From Virgibacillus sp. LDC-1 (GTDB lineage: Bacteria; Bacillota; Bacilli; Bacillales; Amphibacillaceae): 64,000 nucleotides of DNA. The translations under genes and the position numbers were made by a program. The stretch spans positions 1-64,000 of the forward strand of contig NZ_JARUVL010000002.1 of NCBI RefSeq assembly GCF_030137545.1, read 5' to 3'. The notes under the pieces were generated by a model that worked only from the letters and a program-made list of their open reading frames with translations, ran no database searches and was not told where the DNA came from. How positions within the stretch are numbered: the first letter of the stretch is position 1; each line of letters begins with the position of its first letter. Positions 35,269 to 44,313 of this stretch are shown one piece after another.

Positions 35269-36693
35269 TTATTCTTTACTCGTTAACACAGTATTTGCTT
35301 CAATAATAGTTACGAGTTGATCAATAATAGCTGGTCCTTCTTCTTCATCTAATAAATTGTTCAACATTATTGAAAAAATAAGCTCTTCACCCTCCTTTGT
35401 CCACATGTAGCCTGATAATGTACTAACACCTTGAATGGTTCCGGTTTTTGCTTTCACCATTTCAAGTCCTTCCATTCTATCACGTAATGTTCCTCCCACC
35501 ATTCGATCAATCTCTCCGGCAATCGGCAAGGACTGAAGAAACACCGGATACCAAGCTTGATTTTGAACCTGGTATAGTAGATAACTAATTTCATTTGGAG
35601 GAATCATAGTTGCATTCGAAATTCCGGAACCATCACGCAAGAGGCAGGAGGAAATTGATAAGCCTAACGCTTCCATTTCTGACCGAAGCACCGCTAACCC
35701 ATACTCCCAGTTCCCGACTCCAAGAACTAGCTTCCCCATTTCCTTTACGAATATTTCCGCATGATTGTTATTGCTTAGTTTCATAAAGGGGATGAATAGC
35801 TCCCTTAAAGGCATCGACCATTTCGTATACACAGTTATTACATACGATGGCGTGATGTCACTTCTTAATGTGCCAGTAAACGAAATATTTTGTGCGTCAA
35901 GTGCATTTTTAAAAACATGTAATGCATAATAGGTTGGTTCCCAAACAGCTACCCACTCTTGTACCGGTTCATGATCAATTGGAATCATACCCTTAATAAT
36001 GATGCGATTACTTCCATGCTCTCGTTCTATTACGATTTCTCCGTCATCACTAGCAGAGGTAGTGATCGAATGGTTCACAATTTCTATCATGTCAACATTC
36101 GGTTCTAATAAGACAATCGTATCTTCTCCACATTTCTTTCCAGGTTGTACTTTTACAATAACTGTACCTGCATCATAATCTCTATCTGGTGATACGGTTA
36201 ACGCAGAAATTTGCGATCCATAATAAAAATGCTCATCACTCCATATTAAATCAGGTGATAAACGAATGGAATCAAACCATGAATCATCACCAATAATATC
36301 TCCCTCTATCTTATGAATGCCTTGCTCGACAAGCTTTAAAGCAAACAAAGTAAAATCATCTGGAAGTAATGTTGGATCACCTTTTCCTTGTAAATAAATA
36401 TTTCCATACAATGTATCACCTCGAATTTCGCCATCAAAAGATAACACGGTTGAAAAGCGATATCCTTCTCCTAAAACGGATAATGCAGCCGCGCCTGTTA
36501 ACAGCTTCATATTAGAGGCAGGATGAAATCGCGTACTGCCCATTTTTTCATAAATAATCGCTCCTGTATCTGCTGAACGGATACTAATCCCAGATAATGC
36601 ACCGGTTAGTTTTGTTTCTTTTGTTAAATACGTATAAATTTCTTTAGTTAACGAAAAACCCATGCCGTTACGATTGCTTTTCTCATCATTCAT
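35269..36693 (-). CDS. S13-family D-Ala-D-Ala carboxypeptidase/endopeptidase (PBP4-like)
   Basis: A 474-residue penicillin-binding protein of family S13. The active-site serine motif SxxK is Ser60-Asn-Met-Lys63, SxN appears as Ser-Asn-Asn (about residue 309), and KTG as AKTGT (about 423). The start is firm: AGGAGG lies seven bases before the ATG. The N terminus (MNDEKSNRNGMGFSLTKEIY) has no hydrophobic signal peptide, unlike B. subtilis DacC. It either stays in the cytoplasm, is exported by another route, or has lost its signal. It would trim or cut peptidoglycan peptides. Confidence 0.85.
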   Translation of the reverse strand: MNDEKSNRNGMGFSLTKEIYTYLTKETKLTGALSGISIRSADTGAIIYEKMGSTRFHPASNMKLLTGAAALSVLGEGYRFSTVLSFDGEIRGDTLYGNIYLQGKGDPTLLPDDFTLFALKLVEQGIHKIEGDIIGDDSWFDSIRLSPDLIWSDEHFYYGSQISALTVSPDRDYDAGTVIVKVQPGKKCGEDTIVLLEPNVDMIEIVNHSITTSASDDGEIVIEREHGSNRIIIKGMIPIDHEPVQEWVAVWEPTYYALHVFKNALDAQNISFTGTLRSDITPSYVITVYTKWSMPLRELFIPFMKLSNNNHAEIFVKEMGKLVLGVGNWEYGLAVLRSEMEALGLSISSCLLRDGSGISNATMIPPNEISYLLYQVQNQAWYPVFLQSLPIAGEIDRMVGGTLRDRMEGLEMVKAKTGTIQGVSTLSGYMWTKEGEELIFSIMLNNLLDEEEGPAIIDQLVTIIEANTVLTSKE

Positions 36694-36825
36694 CTTCTTC
36701 CTCCTAACGAAAGCATTGATAACTTATTTACATAAAGTTCAACAGAATTCATTAAAATCCTTTATTTGCATACAAATTCATATAATAAAAAGAGATTCCT
36801 TACGAACCTCTTTTTTGTCGCCTTG

Positions 36826-38400
36826 CTATTTGTCTTTTTGCAGTCCTTTTTTTTCCCATAGTAATTGTTGAAGCCTTTCTTCTAATTTTGAATCAGGTTG
36901 TATGCTCAAGCGACTAATGATTTCAGTTATTTCTGTTTCCAAAATCAATAAGCGTTCGCTATGATTCGAAGTCTTCTTGCTAGTCATTTGCTGTTGATAC
37001 ATACTGAAATTGCCATCAAATAGCTCCATTTCCTCATTCTTTATGATGAGTAGTTGTGTTGCAATATGATGAATAAATCGACGGTCATGAGAGACGAAAA
37101 TAACCGTGCCCTGATACTCTTTTAGCAACGATTCAAGTTCCTTTATGGCGAAAACATCCAAAAAGTTTGATGGTTCATCAAGGACAAGTGTATTAATGTC
37201 ACTTAAAAAAATTTTAGCAAAAGCTGTCTTTACTCGTTCTCCGCCACTTAATAGTTGTACCGGTTTATACACATCCTCGCCAAAAAACTGCAATCGGGCT
37301 AAAACAGTGCGAATTAATGCTTCCACTTGGGAAGATGTTTGTTGCACATTTTCTATAATCGTTTTCGTCTCATCTAAAACATCGATATTTTGACTAAAAT
37401 AGCCTATTTTCACAGCGTTGGAAACGTTAATTCCTTCCACCCTGGCACATAGGTTTTTTATAAATGTCGTTTTTCCAGTACCATTTCCTCCAAGTATCGC
37501 CAGTTTCGTTCCGGCACGTATATGAAAAGTAGTTGGCTTCCACAACAATCGTTCTTTTATTTTTCCTGTTAATTCATTTACTCGAATAATAACACGATTC
37601 CCCAATTCATCTGCTTTTACAATATTCATTTTTAATGGAGGGACTTCATCCACTTTGTCTACTTTATGCAATTGCTCCATTCTCGTTTTGATGGCATTGG
37701 CAGTTGCATCTAACTTTTTTTGTTTTTTTGCAAAATAAGGCTTCGTTCCCATTTGTTTCGCATCGGAATCAGTTTTTTTATTTGGATTTTTAGTTGCTCT
37801 CGCTGCTTTCTTCTTCTTTAATTCAATCGCTCTTTCAAGTTCTTTCTTTTTTTTCACATAATGATCATAATCACTTTCCTGCTGCCTTATTTTCAGTGCT
37901 CTTGCTTCCTCGTAATTGCTATAATTTCCTTTATATTCGACTACTGTTCCGTTTTCCACCTCCCAAATTTTGTTACATAACGCATCGAGAAAATCACGAT
38001 CATGTGAAACAATGACAATACTCTCAATCCACCGTCTTAAATCTTTTTCTAACCTTTCAATATGCTCCGTATCTAGATTCGTTGTTGGTTCATCAAGTAA
38101 CAATAATTCCGGTCGATGAACATACGCAGCATTTAAGTATTCCTGTGTTAGTTCCCCACCACTTTTAAAAGAAGAATTTCGTTTTAATTGTGGAACTAAC
38201 CGGACCGAGGAAGCAGTTACAACCTCGCCTTTTGCTGGTTTAATCTTTCACGCTAAAATGTTTACAAGCGAAGTTTTTCCGCTACCATTTCTGCCGACAA
38301 CGCCAATTACATCTCCTTTATTCATTTGTAATTGTTCGACTTGCAGCAATTCCCTTCCTTGTATTTCGTATACGATATCCGTTGCAGTTATAATGATCAT
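36826..38400 (-). pseudogene. ABC-F ATPase gene (Vga/Vml/Msr-like) with in-frame TGA
   Basis: One continuous 525-codon frame runs from ATG 38400 (after AGGAG) to the stop at 36826, interrupted only by TGA at codon 51 (38248-38250). The first ABC domain has Walker A GRNGSGKTS (residues 37-45), the signature KSGGE and LLLLDEPTTNLD. The linker is lysine-rich and coiled. The second domain has GGNGTGKTT, LLSGGERVKTA and LVLDEPSNFLD. ABC-F proteins of this length protect the ribosome from lincosamides, streptogramins and pleuromutilins. A downstream TTG at 38103 opens a 425-codon remnant that lacks Walker A of the first domain. Everything beyond the TGA remains open, so the lesion is recent or is read through, or it is a sequencing error. 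Confidence 0.85.
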
Positions 38401-38425
38401 TCCATCCGCTCCTATCTGTACAATT

Positions 38426-38456
38426 AAAAAATCCTGTTCACAAGGAACAGGAAAAA
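38426..38456 (-). terminator. attenuator terminator before the ABC-F gene
   Basis: On the minus strand CCTGTTC (plus 38445-38451) pairs with GAACAGG (plus 38433-38439), followed by ATTTTTTAA. It ends 26 bases before the ABC-F start codon, inside its leader. Confidence 0.8.
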
Positions 38457-38609
38457 GACTTATACCGAGAATGGACTACGCATGAAATCATTCTGGGCAA
38501 ACTTAATCCTATCCCTCGCAAACCGAAACCTTTGCTTACTAAATAAACAGAGAGACCCCCTGTTCAGTAAGCAACCATTCGATTCAACGTAAAAAATAGG
38601 ATTAATTTT

Positions 38610-38621
38610 TCATCTGCCCAT
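38610..38621 (-). CDS. leader uORF Met-Gly-Arg
   Basis: ATG GGC AGA TGA on the minus strand, with AAAGGA five bases upstream of the ATG. It is too short for a function of its own; it would place a ribosome in the leader that stalls when a drug is bound. Confidence 0.45.
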   Translation of the reverse strand: MGR

Positions 38622-38799
38622 GATCATCCTTTCCGCTTATATTATGTTCATTATAAAGTTAATATAGGGTTATCGCAACATTGTTAGCGAAGATTCTGAA
38701 TTCCTTCTATAAAAGAACTTAATCACTAATTTGAAAAACACAAGAGGATCAAACAAAACAAACGTATGTAGATCAAAATCCGAATAATTTCATTGCAGC

Positions 38800-39010
38800 T
38801 TGAAAATGGGTTCGATCTCCCCGGGCACGTCCTCAGCAAACTAAGAAAAAGAAAGTTTGCTTTTCCGAGTGGATTTTTCGACGTACAGGAATTATTAGCG
38901 CAGACATTGTCACAGGCCGTAGCGGTTTTAGTCTGCGTTCCCTGTTGCTGATCCCTTAAGACGAGGAATGCTACATTAGCGACTCATTGCACCAGAAAAA
39001 GCGCATCTCT
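38800..39010. repeat. GC-richer intergenic element, probable dispersed repeat
   Basis: The gap 38641-39112 has no gene. Its middle part is clearly richer in GC than its surroundings and contains TCCCCGGGCACGTCCTCAGC, GTAGCGGTTTTAGTCTGCG, and GCGACTCATTGCACC followed by GAAAAAGCGCATC. I recall similar intergenic elements in Bacillaceae. No second copy is in this window. Confidence 0.35.
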
Positions 39011-39112
39011 TTTTCAAGGAATCTCACCCATCTCAACTGCTCAATAATTTTATTTCATTATATTTTGTTCGGATTTTTCGGATGAAAAATTGTTTTGTCC
39101 AGCCTCTTGATT

Positions 39113-40846
39113 TTACAGTTTAAATTTCTTTAATAAAGTATTTAATTGCATAGATAGCTTTGCTAATTCCTCAGAGCTTTGTGTTATTTCCTCCATTGAA
39201 CTGCTCGTTTGCTGTGAGGATGCCGATGCTTCTTCTACACCAGCCGTAGATTCCTCAGATATAGCTGCAATCTCTTCAATAGATCCATTCATCTCTAACG
39301 ATTCATCAACAATTTCTGATAAATTCTTTGTGACCAACTGAATATTACTCGCCATCTCATTTACAAACATCGAGATTCCTTGGAACGTTTCATTTGTTGA
39401 TTTTATTTGACTTGAACCTTTTTCTACCTCATCATAGCCGTGCTGTAATGAAGCCGCTACACTTCCTGACTCCTCCTGAATCGTTTTCACAATCCCCGTT
39501 ATATCTCCAACCGATGCAGATACTTGTTCAGCAAGTTTTCTTACTTCATCAGCAACAACAGCAAATCCTCTGCCTTGTTCTCCTGCTCTTGCTGCTTCAA
39601 TTGCTGCATTTAAGGCAAGTAGATTTGTCTGTTCTGCAATATCCTTGATTACGTTTACGAGCTGTGAAATCTGCTTTGATTGCTCGTCTAGGCCTTGCAT
39701 TTTATGAACTGCTTCTTTCACAATCCCATCAATAATAGCCATCTGCGCTGTTGAATCTTTCATCAATTTACTTCCATCGTTCGTCATTGTCTTTATTTCA
39801 TTTGATGCCAGTGCAACAAGCTCACCATTTTGATTAGAATCCTGAACTTTAATAGAAAAATTCCCCATTGCTGCAGAAAGCTCACTTGCTCGGTTTGCTT
39901 GTGTTTCAGAACCAGATGCCAATTGCTGCATCGTTACTGCAATTTGCTCTGACCCTTCTTTTACTTCGTTTGCCGACTGTGTTAATTCATTACTATGACT
40001 ACGAACTGTTTCAGATACAAATGCAACTTCCTTTAATATATTTCGTAAGTTCTCTCCTACCTTATTAATCGAGGTTGCAAGTCTACCAATTTCATCTTTT
40101 CCTTCATAGTTAATAGGTTCAACAAGCAAATCTCCATTAGCAATCTGATCACTAGCATGAACGACTTGATTTAAATTTCGTGACACAATACGACTAATAA
40201 TTATTAGACTAATCACACCAATTACGATGGAAGCAATAAGAAAAACAATTTGTGTTGTATACGTATAATTTTGCTCCTGCTTCGCCCCTGCTACTGCCTG
40301 TTCACGTTCTTTATTTATCGCAGCTGTGAGCTCATCAAGCATAGCAACATTTTCTTCTCTTATATCTCCTGCCTGCTTTACATAAGATAATGCAGATGCT
40401 GCATTTCCATTTGCAACAGCGCCTTGTACATAATTCTCAAATACTCGGTTAATTTCCATGTCATTATCAAAAACAACCGCAAGCTTCTCTTGTTGCGCTT
40501 GATTCTCTATTTGTGCTGTTATACGTTCCTTTAATTCATTAAATTCCTTGCTATGTGCATCAAATTTCTCAATATATTGTGAATCACCCTCGTGAAAATA
40601 ACTAATGATATAAAGTCCTTTTGCACGCGTCAATGAGCCTAGCTCCATAATATCTACTGCTTGATTACTTTTTTCATCAACTGTATTTATGCCTTTTCCT
40701 ACATTGGCAATTAAGAAAGATACCGCTAAAGCAGAGCCGCTAAAAAGGATAATCGTCATCAGAAAAACGAAGCCGTATTTCCAGCCAATCGAAATATTTT
40801 TAAACCGTGGTTTAAAACGTGGTTTGAACCGTAGTTTTTTTAGCAT
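39113..40846 (-). CDS. methyl-accepting chemotaxis protein
   Basis: A 577-residue receptor. After a basic N terminus with a threefold RFKP repeat come a first span (about 24-48), an extracellular helical sensor (about 50-200), a second span (about 205-226), a HAMP domain and a long cytoplasmic signalling coiled coil. The hairpin tip has [41 protein letters not shown], the CheA/CheW-binding signature. The ligand of the four-helix sensor is not predictable. AGGGAAATGT stands before ATG 40846. It is a lone gene. Confidence 0.94.
   Translation of the reverse strand: MLKKLRFKPRFKPRFKNISIGWKYGFVFLMTIILFSGSALAVSFLIANVGKGINTVDEKSNQAVDIMELGSLTRAKGLYIISYFHEGDSQYIEKFDAHSKEFNELKERITAQIENQAQQEKLAVVFDNDMEINRVFENYVQGAVANGNAASALSYVKQAGDIREENVAMLDELTAAINKEREQAVAGAKQEQNYTYTTQIVFLIASIVIGVISLIIISRIVSRNLNQVVHASDQIANGDLLVEPINYEGKDEIGRLATSINKVGENLRNILKEVAFVSETVRSHSNELTQSANEVKEGSEQIAVTMQQLASGSETQANRASELSAAMGNFSIKVQDSNQNGELVALASNEIKTMTNDGSKLMKDSTAQMAIIDGIVKEAVHKMQGLDEQSKQISQLVNVIKDIAEQTNLLALNAAIEAARAGEQGRGFAVVADEVRKLAEQVSASVGDITGIVKTIQEESGSVAASLQHGYDEVEKGSSQIKSTNETFQGISMFVNEMASNIQLVTKNLSEIVDESLEMNGSIEEIAAISEESTAGVEEASASSQQTSSSMEEITQSSEELAKLSMQLNTLLKKFKL
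40800..40835 (-). repeat. 12-bp tandem repeat in the receptor N terminus
   Basis: Three copies of a 12-bp unit (plus strand TTAAACCGTGGT, TTAAAACGTGGT, TTGAACCGTAGT) encode the repeated Arg-Phe-Lys-Pro at the cytoplasmic N terminus of the chemotaxis receptor. Copy number may vary between strains. Confidence 0.8.
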
Positions 40847-41039
40847 ACATTTCCCTCCGTTTTGTTATGTAATAAAGCTATCATTCCTTCTCTTATATCG
40901 GCTTCCTTTTTATACAATTCAAGTGTAATTATTGAAGAAATAAGTAACCTATCTTTTTATTTCTGAAAACCCCTTTCTTTTCGTTTCTAACCTAATAAAT
41001 CCGCCAAAACGAATGCTTTACACTGAAAATTCCTTTTAT

Positions 41040-41065
41040 TGAAACTTTTCTTAATTGGAATCGTA
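41040..41065 (+). promoter_or_regulatory. sigma-W promoter of the NfeD/flotillin operon
   Basis: TGAAAC (41040-41045), exactly 16 bases, then CGTA (41062-41065). This is the ECF sigma-W consensus. It lies 38 bases before the NfeD-like gene, and the B. subtilis yuaFGI operon is also sigma-W controlled. Confidence 0.88.
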
Positions 41066-41103
41066 ATATAGGTATCTTACTTCTTCATAAAGGATGGGTG
41101 CAT

Positions 41104-41640
41104 ATGACGCTTTTTGGATTACCGATGGAAACAATCTATTTTTATTTGCTAATCCTGTTTGGATTTCTAACGATTATCTATTTATTCTTTGGAGATGTTA
41201 TTGAAGGTATTGGTGGGGCAAGCGGATTCCTGAATCCTGCACTTTTCTTAGCTTTTGTTATCTTTTTTTCTGTTAATGGCTATATATTCGAAAGAGTTAC
41301 TTCTATTAATAGTTTTATTATTTTAGCTATATCTATCGGAATCGCAATAATACTCAGTACTATACTAAATGTGTTTGTACTTATCCCGTTATCCAATGCG
41401 GAGGGTTCATTAAGCTATACAGAGGACTCATTAATCGGCAGAGTAGGAAAGATCATCATTCCTATTCCTGAGGATGGGTATGGAGAAATATTTATTGAAA
41501 GTAACAGTGGAATGATTTCAAAACCAGCAGCAAGTATGGATAAGGTTTCCATTCAAGAAGGGACGCATGTACTCGTTTTAGAAATAACAAATGGTGTGCT
41601 TTATGTTGTCCCATATGAAGATAAGCTCAGATCTGTTTAA
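41104..41640 (+). CDS. yuaF: NfeD-like membrane protein (YuaF type)
   Basis: A 178-residue protein. ATG 41104 has AAAGGA nine bases upstream and is preferred over GTG 41098. Three to four spans fill the first 105 residues, followed by a cytoplasmic OB-fold domain (about 110-178: LIGRVGKIIIPIPEDGYGEIFIE). YuaF-type NfeD proteins work with flotillin in membrane microdomains. The flotillin gene follows 60 bases later, and both lie behind one sigma-W promoter. Confidence 0.88.
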   Translation: MTLFGLPMETIYFYLLILFGFLTIIYLFFGDVIEGIGGASGFLNPALFLAFVIFFSVNGYIFERVTSINSFIILAISIGIAIILSTILNVFVLIPLSNAEGSLSYTEDSLIGRVGKIIIPIPEDGYGEIFIESNSGMISKPAASMDKVSIQEGTHVLVLEITNGVLYVVPYEDKLRSV

Positions 41641-41700
41641 ATATACCCTTCCAATCGGAAGTGTAATTTAATTAATAAATAGATACAAGGGGGAAAAGAA

Positions 41701-43266
41701 ATGTTTGAAGGTATTTGGATTGTAATCGGTATAGCAATTGTATTCTTACTAGCATTAATTGGGCTCTTCATCTCAAAATACCGAACTGCCGGACCAGACG
41801 AAGCACTCATTGTAACAGGAAGCTATCTAGGTGGGAAAAATGTCCACCTTGATGATTCAGGGAATAAGATTAAAATCATTCGTGGGGGAGGAGCCTTTGT
41901 CCTTCCGGTATTTCAACAAGCATCACCGCTAAGTTTACTATCTAGCAAGCTTGATGTCACATCACCAGAGGTATATACAGAGCAAGGTGTACCAGTTGCA
42001 GCAGATGGAACAGCAATTATTAAAATAGGTGGTTCAATTGGCGAAATTGCAACAGCAGCAGAGCAGTTCCTCGGAAAATCAAAGGAAGACCGTGAAAATG
42101 AAGCAAAAGAAGTATTGGAAGGTCATCTTCGCTCTATTCTTGGATCGATGACTGTTGAAGAAATATATAAAAATAGAGATAAGTTTTCCCAAGAGGTTCA
42201 ACGTGTTGCATCACAAGATTTGGCCAAAATGGGCTTAATTATCGTCTCATTCACAATAAAAGATGTCCAAGATAAAAATGGATACTTAGAATCACTTGGT
42301 AAACCAAGAATTGCCCAAGTAAAGCGTGATGCTGATATCGCAACTGCTGACGCAGAGAAAGAAACACGAATAAAACAGGCTGAAGCAGCGAAAGAAGCAA
42401 AAAAAGCCGAGCTCGAGCGAGCGACGGAAATTGCCGAAGCTGAAAAAGAAAACCAGTTAAAAACCGCGGAATATCGTAGAGAGCAGGACATTGCAAAAGC
42501 TCGGGCTGACCAAGCCTATGACTTAGAAACTGCACGTGCGCATCAAGAGGTAACCGAGCAACAAATGCAGGTAAAAATTATCGAGCGCCAAAAGCAGATT
42601 GAATTAGAAGAGAAAGAGATCCTCCGTCGTGAAAGACAATATGATTCAGAGGTTAAAAAGAAAGCAGATGCAGATCGTTACGCTGTGGAACAAGCAGCTG
42701 TCGCTGAAAAAGCAAAACAAATTGCTGATGCTGATGCAAATAAATACCGCATCGAAGCAGAAGCAAAAGCGGAAGCAGAAAAGGTTCGTATCGACGGGAT
42801 TGCTAAAGCCGATGCAGAACGAGCACAAGGTGAATCACAAGCAGAAATTATCCGCTTAAAAGGATTAGCGGAAGCAGAGGCCAAGCGTAAAATCGCAGAA
42901 GCATTTGAACAATACGGTGAAGCGGCAGTCCTCGATATGGTAATGAAAATGCTACCTGATTACGCAAAGCAAGTCGCAAGTCCATTATCCAATATAGATA
43001 AGATCACAGTAGTTGATACTGGCGGAAATAGTGCAGAAGGTGGAGCAAATAAGGTGACAGGGTACGCTACCAATCTTATGTCTACACTTCAAGAATCATT
43101 AAAAGCCTCCTCTGGAATTGATGTGAAAGAATTATTAGAAAATATTTCTGGAAAAAATCGCTTTCTGGATATAGAGCAAAACGATCGTTCACTTTCCTTC
43201 CAAAATCACAGAGAAAGCACAGAGCAAATGGTAGCAACAAAAACAGAAGATGAAGAACAAGGATAA
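41701..43266 (+). CDS. floT: flotillin FloT (YuaG)
   Basis: A 521-residue flotillin. An N-terminal membrane hairpin (about 5-27) is followed by an SPFH domain (about 28-200, with TAGPDEALIVTGSYLGG and EVQRVASQDLAKMGLIIVSFTIKDV), then a long coiled coil of EA/KA repeats (about 210-400) and a C-terminal oligomerisation part (MVMKMLPDYAKQVASPLSNIDKI). FloT organises functional membrane microdomains and membrane fluidity. GGGGGAAAAG precedes the ATG. A terminator follows. Confidence 0.95.
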   Translation: MFEGIWIVIGIAIVFLLALIGLFISKYRTAGPDEALIVTGSYLGGKNVHLDDSGNKIKIIRGGGAFVLPVFQQASPLSLLSSKLDVTSPEVYTEQGVPVAADGTAIIKIGGSIGEIATAAEQFLGKSKEDRENEAKEVLEGHLRSILGSMTVEEIYKNRDKFSQEVQRVASQDLAKMGLIIVSFTIKDVQDKNGYLESLGKPRIAQVKRDADIATADAEKETRIKQAEAAKEAKKAELERATEIAEAEKENQLKTAEYRREQDIAKARADQAYDLETARAHQEVTEQQMQVKIIERQKQIELEEKEILRRERQYDSEVKKKADADRYAVEQAAVAEKAKQIADADANKYRIEAEAKAEAEKVRIDGIAKADAERAQGESQAEIIRLKGLAEAEAKRKIAEAFEQYGEAAVLDMVMKMLPDYAKQVASPLSNIDKITVVDTGGNSAEGGANKVTGYATNLMSTLQESLKASSGIDVKELLENISGKNRFLDIEQNDRSLSFQNHRESTEQMVATKTEDEEQG

Positions 43267-43321
43267 AGCAATCTACTTCTAAATTTTGAAGCTGTGCCAA
43301 AATACTTATAACTTTTGAAAG

Positions 43322-43365
43322 TCCGAACTGATTCATTTTTATGCTGAATCATAGTTCGGATTTCT
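43322..43365 (+). terminator. terminator after floT
   Basis: TCCGAACTGATTCA (43322-43335) pairs with the stretch 43345-43360, with small bulges, and is followed by TTTCTTCTT. Confidence 0.75.
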
Positions 43366-43545
43366 TCTTGTGACCATTTTGTGCCGATACTTAAAAAAGT
43401 ATTATAAACATCGTTATGTTGAAACAAATATTTTCATAGAAAAAATTAATCACTCCAATTATTAATGGATTAAATCTTTCAAAAAAGGTAAAATTTAAAG
43501 ATAGATTTGCGCATTAGGATAATACAGTTTTTTCAGGAGGTTATG

Positions 43546-44211
43546 ATGGCTTTAAGATATAAATGTTTAATCCTAGACCACGATGATACTGGCGTAAAAA
43601 GTACACCTGATATACACTATCCATCATTTGTAGAGGCTTTGAAAGATTTGCGACCGAATGATAAGCCTATTACACTAGAAGATTTTGTTCGATATTGTTT
43701 TAATCCTGGCTTTTCTTCTCTGTGTAGGAACATCCTTAAATTCACAGAAGCAGAACAAGCACATCAGCAAGCAATATGGAGAAAATATACAGAATCAACT
43801 GTGCCAGATTTTTATGAATTGTTTATAGAGACTGTTCAACAATTTAAAAAACAAGGTGGAATTGTAACGGTCGTTTCTCATTCTGAAAAGGATCGAATTA
43901 AAAGGGATTATGCTATTCATTGTGGGTTTGTTCCAGACGCAATTTTTGGTTGGGAACTTCCTGAACCTCAGCGAAAACCACATCCATATCCGATAAAAGA
44001 AATATTAAAACGCTTTAATCTTCTAGAAACGGAAGCCTTAATGGTTGACGATTTAAAGCCAGGACTGGAAATGGCAAAAAGTTGTAAAGTGGACTTTGCT
44101 GCTGCAGGTTGGTCACACAGTATACCCGAGATCAAGAAAGAAATGAAATCAGATTCCGACTATTACTTTGAAACCGTAGAACAATTTCAACATTTTTTAT
44201 TCCGTACATAA
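43546..44211 (+). CDS. HAD-superfamily hydrolase
   Basis: A 221-residue protein starting at ATG 43546 (five bases after AGGAGG; ATG 43543 is too close). The first HAD motif is LDHDDT, where most members have DxDGT; both catalytic aspartates are kept and Gly is replaced by Asp. Motif II is VVSHS, motif III the Lys in RKPHP, and motif IV MVDDLKPG. It is likely a small-molecule phosphatase; substrate unknown. It stands alone and ends in a strong terminator. Confidence 0.8.
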   Translation: MALRYKCLILDHDDTGVKSTPDIHYPSFVEALKDLRPNDKPITLEDFVRYCFNPGFSSLCRNILKFTEAEQAHQQAIWRKYTESTVPDFYELFIETVQQFKKQGGIVTVVSHSEKDRIKRDYAIHCGFVPDAIFGWELPEPQRKPHPYPIKEILKRFNLLETEALMVDDLKPGLEMAKSCKVDFAAAGWSHSIPEIKKEMKSDSDYYFETVEQFQHFLFRT

Positions 44212-44250
44212 CTTAAAGCAAGTAAGAGAGACTTATTTAGAAAAAATGTT

Positions 44251-44293
44251 AAAAAGAGAGCCACATCCATTATTTTCGATGTGGCTCTCTTTC
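44251..44293. terminator. bidirectional terminator between HAD and MFS genes
   Basis: Perfect 13-bp arms (44255-44267 and 44278-44290), AAAAA before and TTTC after, between convergent genes. Confidence 0.85.
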
Positions 44294-44313
44294 AATAGAG
44301 TCTGTTACCAGCA

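Larger units (their letters stand above)
38426..38621 (-). promoter_or_regulatory. antibiotic-type attenuation leader of the ABC-F gene
   Basis: The minus-strand leader holds, in order, a three-codon uORF (38610-38621), a 9-bp long-range stem (38596-38604 with 38504-38512), a hairpin AGTAAGC/GCTTACT (38534-38572) whose arm contains GAACAGG (38559-38565), and the terminator. That GAACAGG can pair with the terminator's CCTGTTC and so act as antiterminator. This is the layout of leaders that sense ribosome-stalling antibiotics. Confidence 0.65.

Noticed and set aside
38103-38103. TTG at 38103 as the real start of a shorter ABC-F gene
   Set aside because: The frame upstream continues in the same reading frame with conserved ABC-F sequence up to a well-placed ATG at 38400, so the short form is a remnant and not a designed start.
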